Of a stretch of 56,662 bases of DNA, positions 9,411-18,203 are shown piece by piece. Where the stretch lies: the NCBI GenBank assembly GCA_029067355.1, contig JAIEEQ010000007.1:1-56662 (forward strand). The letters run 5' to 3'. The stretch is from Anaeroplasmataceae bacterium. GTDB taxonomy: Bacteria; Bacillota_I; Bacilli_A; Acholeplasmatales; Anaeroplasmataceae. The notes under the pieces are model-generated. The model was not told the origin of the DNA. It saw only the letters and a list, made by a program, of their open reading frames with translations, and did no database searches. Each line of letters opens with the position of its first letter. The stretch's first letter is position 1. The translations under genes were made by a program, and so were the position numbers.

Positions 9411-10325
9411 ATGAACAGAAGGCAAAAGAAAAAATTGAAGTCAGAGATGTCTCATGAGATTTATGTAGAGGAAAATAATGAGCTCATATTTAAAAAGTTA
9501 ATCTATAATCCTATATTAAGAGTCTTTGGAATGCTGATTCTTTTGATTTTTTCTTTAGTAAATCATAATCGGATAACAAAGCTTGCAGCACTCACCTCAA
9601 ATGCTATTTTTTCATCTGAGAAGATTTTAGGGCATATTACTTATTACATCATTTTAGGTACTACAATTGGAATTTGTGTAGTGATTTCTTTAGGCTCATT
9701 CATCTTTAAATCCAGTGCTAGCTTAACAGATATTAAAACCTTAAGAAGGGCTTACCAAATTTATTCCGTTTACGATTTTGTTGTTTTTGTATTATCAACC
9801 TTCGTGTGTTTATTTTTCATTATAATGATTCTAATCACACCCTGTAATATTGCTGGAAACTCTATGGAAAATACCTATCATGATGGAGATCGTGTACTTC
9901 TTTGGAATATAGGATATTCTCCAAAGGATGGAGATGTAATTGTCTTTGATTCTGCAAAATATGTAGATCAAACTTCTAAGGAATCAAGATTTTTCATTAA
10001 GCGTATTGTAGCAAAGGAAAATGATGCTGTTACCTATGTGGTTGAAACGATGACAACAGGCAGTCTTTATGTGAATAATGAATATGTAGAAACAATTAGC
10101 AGAAGCCAGTATAATATTTTGTTACGTTCCTTAGAATTAGATTATCGGTTATATTTTACTGTTCCAAAGGATAAGATTATGGTTTTTGGAGACAACCGGA
10201 CACCTGGTGGAAGCTATGATTCAAGAGCCTTCGGATTTATTGATGAAAGTGAAGTAATTGGGAAAGTCTTATTCCGTTTCTACCCATTTACAAAAATTGG
10301 TAATCCAGAACCAAATTATAGATAG
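9411..10325 (+). CDS. lepB: Signal peptidase I with an extended membrane N-terminus
   Basis: 304 residues. After a basic N-terminus there are three hydrophobic segments (about 38-56, 75-100 and 118-142), then the S26 catalytic domain. The nucleophile is S151 in GNSMENTY and the general base K197 in FFIKRIVA; the later GDNRTPGGSYDSR box is also present. It cleaves signal peptides at the outer face of the membrane. Many Gram-positive signal peptidases have a single TM helix and are shorter, so the 140-residue N-terminal membrane part is unusual. It lies 17 bp after ftsK and 9 bp before rbgA in one operon. Confidence 0.93.
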   Translation: MNRRQKKKLKSEMSHEIYVEENNELIFKKLIYNPILRVFGMLILLIFSLVNHNRITKLAALTSNAIFSSEKILGHITYYIILGTTIGICVVISLGSFIFKSSASLTDIKTLRRAYQIYSVYDFVVFVLSTFVCLFFIIMILITPCNIAGNSMENTYHDGDRVLLWNIGYSPKDGDVIVFDSAKYVDQTSKESRFFIKRIVAKENDAVTYVVETMTTGSLYVNNEYVETISRSQYNILLRSLELDYRLYFTVPKDKIMVFGDNRTPGGSYDSRAFGFIDESEVIGKVLFRFYPFTKIGNPEPNYR

Positions 10326-10334
10326 GGTGATAGT

Positions 10335-11180
10335 ATGCAAACCATTCAGTGGTTTCCAGGCCATATGGCCAAAGCCAGAAGAGAGATAAGTGAAAAGATA
10401 AAATTGGTTGATTTAGTGATTGAATTAAAGGACGCTAGAATTCCTTTTTCTTCAACAAACCCAATGATTTCTGAAATTGTTGGAAATAAACCCCGATTGA
10501 TTTTGTTATGCAAAAGCAGTCTAGCAGACCCCATGGTTACAAAAAAATGGATGGATTTTTATGCTCAAAAGGGAATTATTTCTTTAGATATTGATTCAAT
10601 TACAGGATATCATATAAAGGAAATTCTTCGGTCTGCTAATTTGGCATTGAAGGATGTTTTTGAAAAAAGAAGGGCTAAGGGGATTGCCTCTAAATCTATC
10701 AAGGCCATGATTTTAGGTATTCCTAATGTTGGAAAATCCACATTGATTAATACAATGGCAAAGCGTAAGGCAACAACAGTAGGAGATCGTCCAGGAGTAA
10801 CGAAGAATCAAACCTGGATTAAGATTACAGAGGATTTATATTTTTTAGATACACCAGGTATTTTATGGCCAAAATTTGAAGATCAAATGGTTGGCTTAAA
10901 ACTGGCTATGTGTGGCTCAATTAAGGATGAAATCCTTGATTTAAATGCTTTAGTGCTGGCAAGCCTAGAATATATTTCGTTTCATTATCCTTCCCTGTTA
11001 GAAAAACGCTATAAAATTACCATAGGTACACCTTCAGAAATGCAGGAGAATATTGGTAGAAATCGAGGATTTTTATCCAAGGGAGGAATGGTGGATATAG
11101 AGCGTACGAACCGAATGTTTTTAAATGAACTTAGAGGAATGAAGATAGGAGCGATGAGCTATGAGCAACCACAAGATTAA
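10335..11180 (+). CDS. rbgA: Ribosome biogenesis GTPase RbgA (YlqF) with a degenerate G4 motif
   Basis: 281 residues with the circularly permuted GTPase order of RbgA. The N-terminus IQWFPGHMAKARREI matches the family closely. G1 is GIPNVGKST, G3 is DTPGILWPKFE, and the C-terminal domain is conserved. The G4 position, normally NKxD (LLNKADKAD in Bacillus), reads C59-K60-S61-S62 in LLCKSSLAD, so the Asn and Asp that contact guanine are both absent. RbgA acts late in 50S assembly. The gene overlaps rnhB by 20 bp, an arrangement also seen as neighbours in Bacillus. Confidence 0.93.
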   Translation: MQTIQWFPGHMAKARREISEKIKLVDLVIELKDARIPFSSTNPMISEIVGNKPRLILLCKSSLADPMVTKKWMDFYAQKGIISLDIDSITGYHIKEILRSANLALKDVFEKRRAKGIASKSIKAMILGIPNVGKSTLINTMAKRKATTVGDRPGVTKNQTWIKITEDLYFLDTPGILWPKFEDQMVGLKLAMCGSIKDEILDLNALVLASLEYISFHYPSLLEKRYKITIGTPSEMQENIGRNRGFLSKGGMVDIERTNRMFLNELRGMKIGAMSYEQPQD

Positions 11181-11814
11181 TTTATATGAATTTGAAGAAA
11201 AGCTATACGATGAGGGATATCATATGATCTGTGGGGTTGACGAGGCTGGACGTGGACCTCTTGCAGGACCTGTTGTTGTTGCCTCCTGTATTCTTCCCCC
11301 TTTTCTACGTATAGAAGGAATCAATGATTCTAAGCAGTTGTCAGCTAAAAAAAGAGCAGAGCTTTACAAGGTGATTGTTAAAAATGCAATTGATTATAAA
11401 ATTGTTTTTATTAGTGAAAAGGAGATTGATTCACTAAATATTTATCAGGCAACCAAGAAAGGAATGCTTGAGGCTATCCAAGGTTTAAAGAATGCTCCTG
11501 ACTATGCTTTAATTGATGCAATGCCTTTGGGTGAACTAAAGATACCGCACAATTCAATTATTCATGGAGATGCCAGATGTGCAAGCGTTGCAGCAGCAAG
11601 TATTTTAGCTAAGGTAACAAGAGATGAGTTTATGGAAAAGATGGATGTAAAGTATCCAAATTATGGGTTTAAGAAGCATAAGGGCTATGGAACAAAGACA
11701 CATTTAGAGGCCTTAGAGAAGTATGGTCCTTGTGCGATTCATAGAAAAACCTATGCTCCAGTTTCTAAATATTTTTCAAAGCAAATGTCTTTCCAATTTG
11801 ATGAAACAGAGTAA
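11161..11814 (+). CDS. rnhB: Ribonuclease HII
   Basis: 217 residues. It contains the RNase HII motif GVDEAGRGPLAGPVV with the catalytic Asp-Glu pair, then YALIDAMPLG and SVAAASILAKVTRD, which carry the remaining acidic residues. It cuts RNA in RNA-DNA hybrids and at single ribonucleotides in DNA. ATG 11161 lies inside rbgA and is served by an AGGAG about 9 nt upstream. It is the last gene of the operon before a terminator. Confidence 0.95.
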   Translation: MSNHKINLYEFEEKLYDEGYHMICGVDEAGRGPLAGPVVVASCILPPFLRIEGINDSKQLSAKKRAELYKVIVKNAIDYKIVFISEKEIDSLNIYQATKKGMLEAIQGLKNAPDYALIDAMPLGELKIPHNSIIHGDARCASVAAASILAKVTRDEFMEKMDVKYPNYGFKKHKGYGTKTHLEALEKYGPCAIHRKTYAPVSKYFSKQMSFQFDETE

Positions 11815-11815
11815 G

Positions 11816-11856
11816 AGCCTTAATCTTTTAGAAAAGAAGATTAGGCTTTTCTTTTT
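11816..11856 (+). terminator. Terminator after rnhB
   Basis: The arms AGCCTTAATCTT and AAGATTAGGCT pair with one bulged base, followed by a T-rich run. Confidence 0.75.
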
Positions 11857-11901
11857 ATATAAAAAGAGGCTGTGCATTTTTTTGGAAATGAAAAAAATCT
11901 A

Positions 11902-11930
11902 TTGACAATCCATTCATTTTGAACTAAACT
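11902..11930 (+). promoter_or_regulatory. Promoter of topA
   Basis: TTGACA (11902-11907), 17 nt, TAAACT (11925-11930), immediately upstream of the topA SD. Confidence 0.65.
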
Positions 11931-11955
11931 TTAAAATTGTAAGGACGTGATATCA

Positions 11956-14169
11956 TTGCAAAATGTTATTATTGTAGAATCTCCAAGTAAGTCTAAAACC
12001 ATAGGCTCTTATGTCGGAAAGGGATATTTGGTACTTTCCTCAAAGGGGCATATATGTGATCTTGCTACAACAGGCAAGGACGGACTTGGAATAGATATTG
12101 AACAGGGCTTTAAGCCAAATTACAAAATTTTAAAGGAAAAGGAAGACCTTGTTGAATTTCTAAAAAATAGCTGTAAGGATAAGAAAGTATATCTTGCAAC
12201 CGACCCTGACCGTGAAGGAGAGGCAATCGCTTATCATCTTGCGAAAGCCTTGGATTTGGATTTGGAGGATTTAAATCGAATTGAATTCCATGAAATCACA
12301 AAAACAGCAGTTAGAAACGCACTTGAAAATCCTCATCAAATTGATTTAAAAATGGTTGATTCTCAGGAATGTAGACGTATGATAGATCGTATTTTAGGAT
12401 TTAAGCTTTCTAAGCTTCTTCATAAAAAGATTGGGTCAAAGAGTGCTGGTCGAGTTCAAAGTGTTGTTTTAAAGCTAATTGTAGATCTTGAAAAGGAAAT
12501 ACAGGCCTTTGTATCTGTACCATATTATGAAATGGAGGCCATCTTTAAAACCTTTAAGCTGAAGCTAGTAGAATTAAATGGAGCTCCTGTTGATTCTAAG
12601 AATCGAATTTTGAATCGAAAGGATTTAGAGGTATTACAGCCTAAGCTAATGAGCTTTATTGTAAGCAACATAGCAAATAAGCTGGTTCATAGAAATAGTT
12701 ACCCTGCTTTTACAACCTCAACCTTACAGCAGGACGCATCCAATAAGCTTGGCTTTTCTCCAAGCAAAACAATGAGAATTGCACAAGGATTATATGAAGG
12801 AAAGACGATTCAAAATGAGGAAGTCGGATTGATTACCTATATGCGTACAGATTCAACTCGTCTTGCAGATCAGTTTGTTGACCATGCTCATCAGTATATT
12901 CGCCAAAACTATGGGGATAAATATTTAGGAGCCGTGAAAATTAAGACAGCTAAGAATATGCAGGATGCCCATGAGGCCATTCGTCCTACTTCAGTAGAAC
13001 GTACTCCAGAAATGATTCAGCCCTATGTTACAGAAGAAGAATATCAGCTTTATCGTTTAATTTATAGTCGGTCTATTGCTTCTTTAATGGCACCAGCACG
13101 ATTTAATTCTGTACGTGTGGAATTTACAAATACAAATTCTCTTTGGGCAATAACAGGACAGACTATGGAATTTGATGGATATTTAAAGGCCTATGGCAAA
13201 ACAGAAGAGGATGAAAACACCCTCTTACCTAATTTCACTTTAGGAGCTGGATTTAATGCAGAGGACATTATCATTTTAGATAAGGAAACTCAGCCTAAGT
13301 CAAGATATACAGAAGCAACTATTATAAAAGAGATGGAGGCTTTAGGAATAGGAAGACCATCAACATATGCTCAAACTATTCTTACCCTTCGAGAAAGAGA
13401 TTATATTAAGCTTGAGAAGAAGAGTCTTATTCCTACGGAACAAGGAATTCTTACAACTGAAAAGCTAGATCAGTTTTTCAGTTCTATTATTAATGTATCC
13501 TATACTGCGGATATGGAAACCTACTTAGATGAGGTAGCAAAGGGGGAAAAGGATAGACTTTCTGAGCTAGAATCCTTTTATCAAGAGTTTATTCCGCTTT
13601 ATGATGTTGCTATGGATAAGATGGAAGCCATCTATCCCATTCCAACAGATCAAATTTGTCCTGAATGTGGAAATATTCTTGTAATTCGTAAGTCTAAGTT
13701 TGGGGAATTTGTATCTTGTAGTAATTATCCAAATTGCCGATATGTTCAAAAGGAAGAACAGGATCAGGAGCCTATTGATACTGGAATTATTTGTCCTGAA
13801 TGTAAGGAAGGACATATAGTAGAGCGTATTGCAAGAACAGGCAAGAATAAAGGAAGCATATTTTATGCCTGCAATCATTATCCAACCTGTAAGATGATTT
13901 TTAATGATCCTCCAACAAACCATCATTGTCCAAAGTGTGGAAGCATTATGCTAGAGGATAAGGATGGGACATTATATTGCTCAAAGCATTGTGATAAGAA
14001 AGAGGAAGCTTTAGAAGAAAGCATTCTTTGTCCAAAATGTGGAAAGGGACATATGGTTAAGCGTGTAGCTACAAAGGGAAAAAACAAAGGAAATACCTTT
14101 TATGGCTGTTCTAACTATCCAAGATGTAAGAATATAATGAGTGAAGAAGAAATTGAAAAGATTAAATAA
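11956..14169 (+). CDS. topA: DNA topoisomerase I (type IA) with four zinc ribbons
   Basis: 737 residues. The N-terminal Toprim domain has VIIVESPSKSKTI and ATDPDREGEAIAYH. The catalytic Tyr is Y295 in GLITYMRTDSTR. The C-terminus has four Cys4 elements (about residues 565-735), each starting CPEC or CPKC. It relaxes negative supercoils. The TTG at 11956 is chosen as start: it gives the usual MQNVIIVESP N-terminus and has AAGGACGTGAT upstream, whereas the GTG at 11947 lies within that SD. It has its own promoter and terminator, so it is probably monocistronic. Confidence 0.96.
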   Translation: MQNVIIVESPSKSKTIGSYVGKGYLVLSSKGHICDLATTGKDGLGIDIEQGFKPNYKILKEKEDLVEFLKNSCKDKKVYLATDPDREGEAIAYHLAKALDLDLEDLNRIEFHEITKTAVRNALENPHQIDLKMVDSQECRRMIDRILGFKLSKLLHKKIGSKSAGRVQSVVLKLIVDLEKEIQAFVSVPYYEMEAIFKTFKLKLVELNGAPVDSKNRILNRKDLEVLQPKLMSFIVSNIANKLVHRNSYPAFTTSTLQQDASNKLGFSPSKTMRIAQGLYEGKTIQNEEVGLITYMRTDSTRLADQFVDHAHQYIRQNYGDKYLGAVKIKTAKNMQDAHEAIRPTSVERTPEMIQPYVTEEEYQLYRLIYSRSIASLMAPARFNSVRVEFTNTNSLWAITGQTMEFDGYLKAYGKTEEDENTLLPNFTLGAGFNAEDIIILDKETQPKSRYTEATIIKEMEALGIGRPSTYAQTILTLRERDYIKLEKKSLIPTEQGILTTEKLDQFFSSIINVSYTADMETYLDEVAKGEKDRLSELESFYQEFIPLYDVAMDKMEAIYPIPTDQICPECGNILVIRKSKFGEFVSCSNYPNCRYVQKEEQDQEPIDTGIICPECKEGHIVERIARTGKNKGSIFYACNHYPTCKMIFNDPPTNHHCPKCGSIMLEDKDGTLYCSKHCDKKEEALEESILCPKCGKGHMVKRVATKGKNKGNTFYGCSNYPRCKNIMSEEEIEKIK

Positions 14170-14170
14170 T

Positions 14171-14208
14171 AGCTGTTGAAGAAATTTTCTTCACAGCTTT
14201 TCTTTTTT
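14171..14208 (+). terminator. Terminator after topA
   Basis: AGCTGTTGAAGAAA pairs with TTCTTCACAGCT (one bulge) and is followed by a T-rich tract. Confidence 0.8.
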
Positions 14209-14218
14209 ATGGAAAAAG

Positions 14219-14254
14219 AAGCCTACTTGTAGTAAAATGAGAGTAAGCAGGCTT
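14219..14254. repeat. Operator-like inverted repeat before the AAA ATPase gene
   Basis: The arms AAGCCTACTT (14219-14228) and AAGCAGGCTT (14245-14254) match at 9 of 10 positions around a 16-nt centre that contains TAAAAT (14233-14238), a possible -10. The SD of the next gene follows at once. It could be an operator or an RNA hairpin. Confidence 0.45.
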
Positions 14255-14266
14255 GAGGTGATTTTT

Positions 14267-15373
14267 ATGTTTTTAAAGAGTGCTTACTTTCCTGGATTTT
14301 CCTATTTTACTAAAAAAACCTGTATTCATAATTATTATCCTGCAAAGGTATTATCTAAACTGAATATTGAAGAGATGGATTTTTCAAATATTACAATTTT
14401 TTATGGAAATAATGGGAGTGGAAAATCCACACTTTTAAACTTACTTGCAGAAAAAATTTCTTGTGAAAGAAGGACTAGATTCTTTAAGGATGAGGAGTGG
14501 GTTGTTGGTCCAAATGGTGGATCCCTACATAAGCTCTTTGATGAATGTGTGGAAACGATCAATTTGACCATGGAACTAGATGAAAATGGAAAGCCTTTAG
14601 CCCTTCCTTTCCATCGCAAGCTAATTACCAGTGATGATATATTTAAATCTTTAGATTCAAAAAAGGAATTCAATCTAAGTGTTTTATCAAAAACACAAGA
14701 GGTTAAGGCAGCAGGAGAAGAGCTTTTAAAGGAAGGCTATTATTACAGAAGTATGCAGGATTTTGAGCGTTTAAAGGATTACAATTTGATGCGTTCTTCT
14801 AAAAAGCGTTTTATTGAAAGTAAGGTTTCTAAAAAAAAGAGTCAGTATTCTAATGGGGAAACAGCCATTCAGTATTATACCGATCAAATAGAAAATGATG
14901 GAATATATCTCTTAGATGAGCCTGAAAACTGTCTTTCTCCTTTGTTTCAAATTGAATTAAGAAACCTAATTCTATCCTCTTACCAGTATTGTAATTGTCA
15001 ATTTATTATTGCAACGCACTCTCCATTTTTCTTGAGCTTAGAAGGAGCAAGGGTATATAATTTAGATGAAATACCAGTTAAACAGCAGGAATGGTATACC
15101 TTAGAGAATTCTATTGTGTGGTATAGCTTTTTTAAGCAGTATAAGGATTTATTTGAAGATCAAAGAGAGCCTATTCCTTCTAATTTAGCTTATCTTTCAG
15201 ATGAGGAGTTTGATTGGCTAATTGCGTTTTTAGAGAAGAGGAAATGTTCTTTTGCTTTTATTCAGTATCTTCGTGGGAATGAAGAACAGCTATCCAAGGC
15301 ATATTATTTATGCAGGAAGTATCCAGATTTAGAGGAACAGGATTTAAAATTTGAATTGGGTTTATTAAAATAG
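14267..15373 (+). CDS. Orphan AAA/ABC-type ATPase of unknown role
   Basis: A 368-residue soluble protein with a SMC/ABC-like nucleotide-binding fold: Walker A GNNGSGKST starting at residue 47, Walker B YLLDEPEN (D217-E218), and the switch histidine in IIATHSPFF. A short insert separates the two halves; there is no long coiled coil and no TM segment. Such predicted ATPases occur alone or with nucleases such as OLD, but no partner gene lies beside this one. ATG 14267 follows GAGGTGAT with correct spacing; in-frame starts further upstream have no SD and fall inside the inverted repeat. The physiological role is unknown. Confidence 0.75.
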   Translation: MFLKSAYFPGFSYFTKKTCIHNYYPAKVLSKLNIEEMDFSNITIFYGNNGSGKSTLLNLLAEKISCERRTRFFKDEEWVVGPNGGSLHKLFDECVETINLTMELDENGKPLALPFHRKLITSDDIFKSLDSKKEFNLSVLSKTQEVKAAGEELLKEGYYYRSMQDFERLKDYNLMRSSKKRFIESKVSKKKSQYSNGETAIQYYTDQIENDGIYLLDEPENCLSPLFQIELRNLILSSYQYCNCQFIIATHSPFFLSLEGARVYNLDEIPVKQQEWYTLENSIVWYSFFKQYKDLFEDQREPIPSNLAYLSDEEFDWLIAFLEKRKCSFAFIQYLRGNEEQLSKAYYLCRKYPDLEEQDLKFELGLLK

Positions 15374-15405
15374 CAGGTGTTTCTTTATTTTGAGGGTTGT
15401 ATTTC

Positions 15406-15435
15406 TTGAAAAACTATACTTGATTATGATATAAT
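15406..15435 (+). promoter_or_regulatory. Promoter of ftsY-ylxM-ffh
   Basis: TTGAAA (15406-15411), 18 nt, TATAAT (15430-15435), 25 nt before the ftsY ATG. Confidence 0.75.
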
Positions 15436-15460
15436 TCATAAAGGATATGGAGTTGATTTT

Positions 15461-16429
15461 ATGGGTTTCTTTGATTTATTTAAAAGAAAAGACAAGGAAA
15501 AAAGTAAAAAATATAAACTAGGCTTGCATAAGACAAGAGAGGGTGCTTTAGCAGGTCTTAGGGAAATCCTATCTAAAAGCACAAAAATTGATGATGAACT
15601 TTTTGATGAGCTAGAAGAAGTCTTTATTATGGCAGATATTGGAGTTGATACTGTCGTTGATTTTATTGAGGAATTAAGAGAAGAGGTTTATCATAAGAAA
15701 ATAGAGGATCCGCTATTACTCCAAGAAATGATTATGGATAAAATGTTTGAAATTTATCTGAATGGAGAAATTGTTAATGCGAATTTGAAGCTTAAAAAGG
15801 ATGACCTATCTGTTGTTCTTTTTGTGGGAGTTAATGGAGTAGGAAAGACGACCTCCATTGCAAAAATAGCCTATGCCTATAAAAAGCAAGGAAAGAAGGT
15901 TTTGCTTGCGGCAGGGGATACATTCAGGGCTGGTGCCATTGAACAGCTCTGTGTTTGGGCAAAGCGTATTGGTGTTGATATTGTTACGAAGGAGGCAGGT
16001 GCTGATCCTTCAAGTGTTATTTTTGAAGCCTGCAAAAAGGCTAAAAATGAAAAATATGATTTACTGCTTTGTGATACAGCAGGTCGTCTGCAAAACAAGG
16101 TAAATCTTATGAATGAGCTTGCAAAAATGAAGCGAGTGATAGAAAATGTCTGTCCACAAGCTCCAGATGAAACGCTACTTGTTATAGATGCAACGACGGG
16201 ACAAAATGGTATGTCCCAAGCCAAAGCCTTCAAGGAAGCCACAGATGTAACAGGTGTGATTCTTACTAAGCTTGATGGTACCTCTAAGGGAGGTATTGTT
16301 CTTGCTATTCGTCATGAAATGGGAATTCCAATCAAATATATTGGCTTAGGAGAAACAGTAGAGGATCTTGAGGTTTTTGATATTGAACAGTATCTATATG
16401 GACTATTTGCTGATTTCTTTGAGGAATAG
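15461..16429 (+). CDS. ftsY: Signal recognition particle receptor FtsY
   Basis: 322 residues: a short Lys-rich N-terminus, the N domain, then the SRP GTPase G domain with GVNGVGKTT, DTAGRLQNK and TKLDGTSKGG. The long acidic A domain of E. coli FtsY is missing, as is usual in Gram-positives. It docks ribosome-SRP complexes at the membrane and pairs with Ffh, encoded two genes downstream. First gene of a three-gene SRP operon; ylxM starts 4 bp after its stop. Confidence 0.96.
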   Translation: MGFFDLFKRKDKEKSKKYKLGLHKTREGALAGLREILSKSTKIDDELFDELEEVFIMADIGVDTVVDFIEELREEVYHKKIEDPLLLQEMIMDKMFEIYLNGEIVNANLKLKKDDLSVVLFVGVNGVGKTTSIAKIAYAYKKQGKKVLLAAGDTFRAGAIEQLCVWAKRIGVDIVTKEAGADPSSVIFEACKKAKNEKYDLLLCDTAGRLQNKVNLMNELAKMKRVIENVCPQAPDETLLVIDATTGQNGMSQAKAFKEATDVTGVILTKLDGTSKGGIVLAIRHEMGIPIKYIGLGETVEDLEVFDIEQYLYGLFADFFEE

Positions 16430-16433
16430 AGCG

Positions 16434-16730
16434 ATGACTATTGAGAAGCGTGAAGAAATCATAGGATTTTATGATACCTATGGTGTTCTACTTACAGAAA
16501 AGCAAAGACAATACTTTGAGAATTATTATTTTGAGGATTTATCAATTTCTGAGATAGCTCTTAATTTTGATGTTTCTAGAAATGCTGTTTTTGATCAAAT
16601 AAAAAGAGTGAATCAGATTTTAGTGGAATATGAGGAAAAGCTTCATATTGTTAAAAAAATTCAAAGGATTGAGCAAGTGAAGATGTCCTTAGATTTAAAA
16701 GAAGAAATAAGAATGATATTGAAGGAGTGA
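16434..16730 (+). CDS. ylxM: YlxM-family SRP accessory helix-turn-helix protein
   Basis: 98 residues, all helical, with a sigma-70 region-4-like HTH (YFEDLSISEIALNFDVSRNAV) and a following charged helix. YlxM proteins are encoded next to ffh across Firmicutes and have been linked to SRP function. ATG 16434 is chosen because GAGGAA (16421-16426) is spaced for it; the longer open frame extends uselessly into ftsY. Four bases separate it from ffh. Confidence 0.93.
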   Translation: MTIEKREEIIGFYDTYGVLLTEKQRQYFENYYFEDLSISEIALNFDVSRNAVFDQIKRVNQILVEYEEKLHIVKKIQRIEQVKMSLDLKEEIRMILKE

Positions 16731-16734
16731 TCGT

Positions 16735-18153
16735 ATGGCATTTGATAATTTAAGCTCACGATTGCAGATGGGCTTACGCCGATTGACGGGTAAGGGTAAA
16801 TTAAATGAAAATGATATTGATGAAATGCTTAGAGAGGTACGCCTTTCTTTACTAGAGGCTGATGTGAACTATAAGGTTGTCAAGAAATTTTTGGCAAACA
16901 TCAAGGAGCAGGCTCTTGGGGAAAACATTCTTAAGGGATTAAACCCTGGACAGCAGGTAGTTAAGATTGTTCGTGAGGAGCTAAAAAAGACTCTTGGAGA
17001 TGAGGCTGTGGAGCTATCCTTTGCCTCTAGTGGTATGACTGTGGTTATGGCTGTTGGTCTTCAGGGTGCTGGTAAAACAACAGCTGTTGGAAAAATGGCA
17101 TTGTTTTATCGGAAGAAATTAAAGAAAAAGCCAATGTTGATTGCTGCTGACATTTATCGTCCTGCGGCTGTGGATCAGTTAGTTACCTTAGGAAAGCAAA
17201 TTGATGTCCCTGTTTTTGAAATGGGAACCAAGGTTTCTGCTCAAAAAATTGTAACGGAGGGCTTGAAGAAGGCTAAGGATGAGGGATACAATCTCATATT
17301 TATTGATACAGCAGGTCGACTAGAAATCAATGAAGAGTTAATGGATGAGCTAAAGGATATTGAAAAAATAGCAAATCCGCATGAAATACTTTTAACCGTA
17401 GATGCTATGGCAGGTCAGAATGCTGTAAATGTAGCTTTAGCCTTTCATGAAAAGCTTCATATTACAGGTTGTATTTTGACGAAGCTTGATGGTGATACTC
17501 GTGGTGGTGCTGCTTTGTCTATAAAGGAAATGACGGGGATACCTATCAAGATTATGTCAACTGGTGAGAAGCTTGATGCTATGGAGATTTTTTATCCAGA
17601 TCGTTTAGCGGATCGTATTTTAGGTATGGGAGATGTTTTGTCCTTAATTGATACAGTTACAGAAAATATTGATGAGGATGAAATGAAGTCGATGGCTGAA
17701 AAGATGATGAGCAATTCATTCAATTATAATGATATGCTCAAGCAGTTTAAGATGATTAAGCGTATGGGGTCATTGTCCAAAATTTTAGGCTTTCTTCCTG
17801 GTATGAGAAATATGAAGCAGGCTATATCAAATATTGATGATCATGCACTTGATAAAATTGAATGCATTATTTTTTCTATGACAGAAAAGGAAAGAGCTCA
17901 TCCTGAGCTTATTGATAAAGATTATAAGCGTAGAGAACGCATTGCCAAGGGTTCTGGAAGAACGATTCAAGAGGTGAATCAGCTGAGAAATTCCTTAGAA
18001 CAGATGAAAAAAACTATGAAGCAGATGAATCATATGTCTGAAGCTGATGCTAAACGGATGCAATCTCAAATGAAAAACGGGAACTATTCTGGTATGGCTC
18101 AGCCAAAAGCCTATAAGGGAAAGGGCAAAGGAAAGGGTAACTTTAGATATTAA
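16735..18153 (+). CDS. ffh: Signal recognition particle protein Ffh
   Basis: 472 residues with an N domain, a G domain (GLQGAGKTT, DTAGRLEIN, TKLDGDTRGG) and a Met-rich M domain that binds 4.5S/6S RNA and signal peptides. A KGKGKGKGN tail ends the protein. It recognises nascent membrane proteins and delivers them to FtsY. It is the last gene of the ftsY operon, with a strong terminator right after the stop. No SRP RNA gene was recognised in this window. Confidence 0.97.
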   Translation: MAFDNLSSRLQMGLRRLTGKGKLNENDIDEMLREVRLSLLEADVNYKVVKKFLANIKEQALGENILKGLNPGQQVVKIVREELKKTLGDEAVELSFASSGMTVVMAVGLQGAGKTTAVGKMALFYRKKLKKKPMLIAADIYRPAAVDQLVTLGKQIDVPVFEMGTKVSAQKIVTEGLKKAKDEGYNLIFIDTAGRLEINEELMDELKDIEKIANPHEILLTVDAMAGQNAVNVALAFHEKLHITGCILTKLDGDTRGGAALSIKEMTGIPIKIMSTGEKLDAMEIFYPDRLADRILGMGDVLSLIDTVTENIDEDEMKSMAEKMMSNSFNYNDMLKQFKMIKRMGSLSKILGFLPGMRNMKQAISNIDDHALDKIECIIFSMTEKERAHPELIDKDYKRRERIAKGSGRTIQEVNQLRNSLEQMKKTMKQMNHMSEADAKRMQSQMKNGNYSGMAQPKAYKGKGKGKGNFRY

Positions 18154-18159
18154 AAAAAT

Positions 18160-18182
18160 ACCATGAGAATCTCATGGTTTTT
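18160..18182 (+). terminator. Terminator after ffh
   Basis: A perfect 8-bp stem, ACCATGAG/CTCATGGT, with a 3-nt loop lies between an A-run and a T-run. Confidence 0.85.
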
Positions 18183-18203
18183 GACATTTATGTGGAGGAT
18201 TAT

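Noticed and set aside
13567-13926. A 119-residue minus-strand ORF inside topA
   Set aside because: It is antisense to the zinc-ribbon region, a shadow of a well-conserved gene.
15877-16242. A 121-residue minus-strand ORF inside ftsY
   Set aside because: It is antisense to the conserved GTPase domain, with no SD or promoter.
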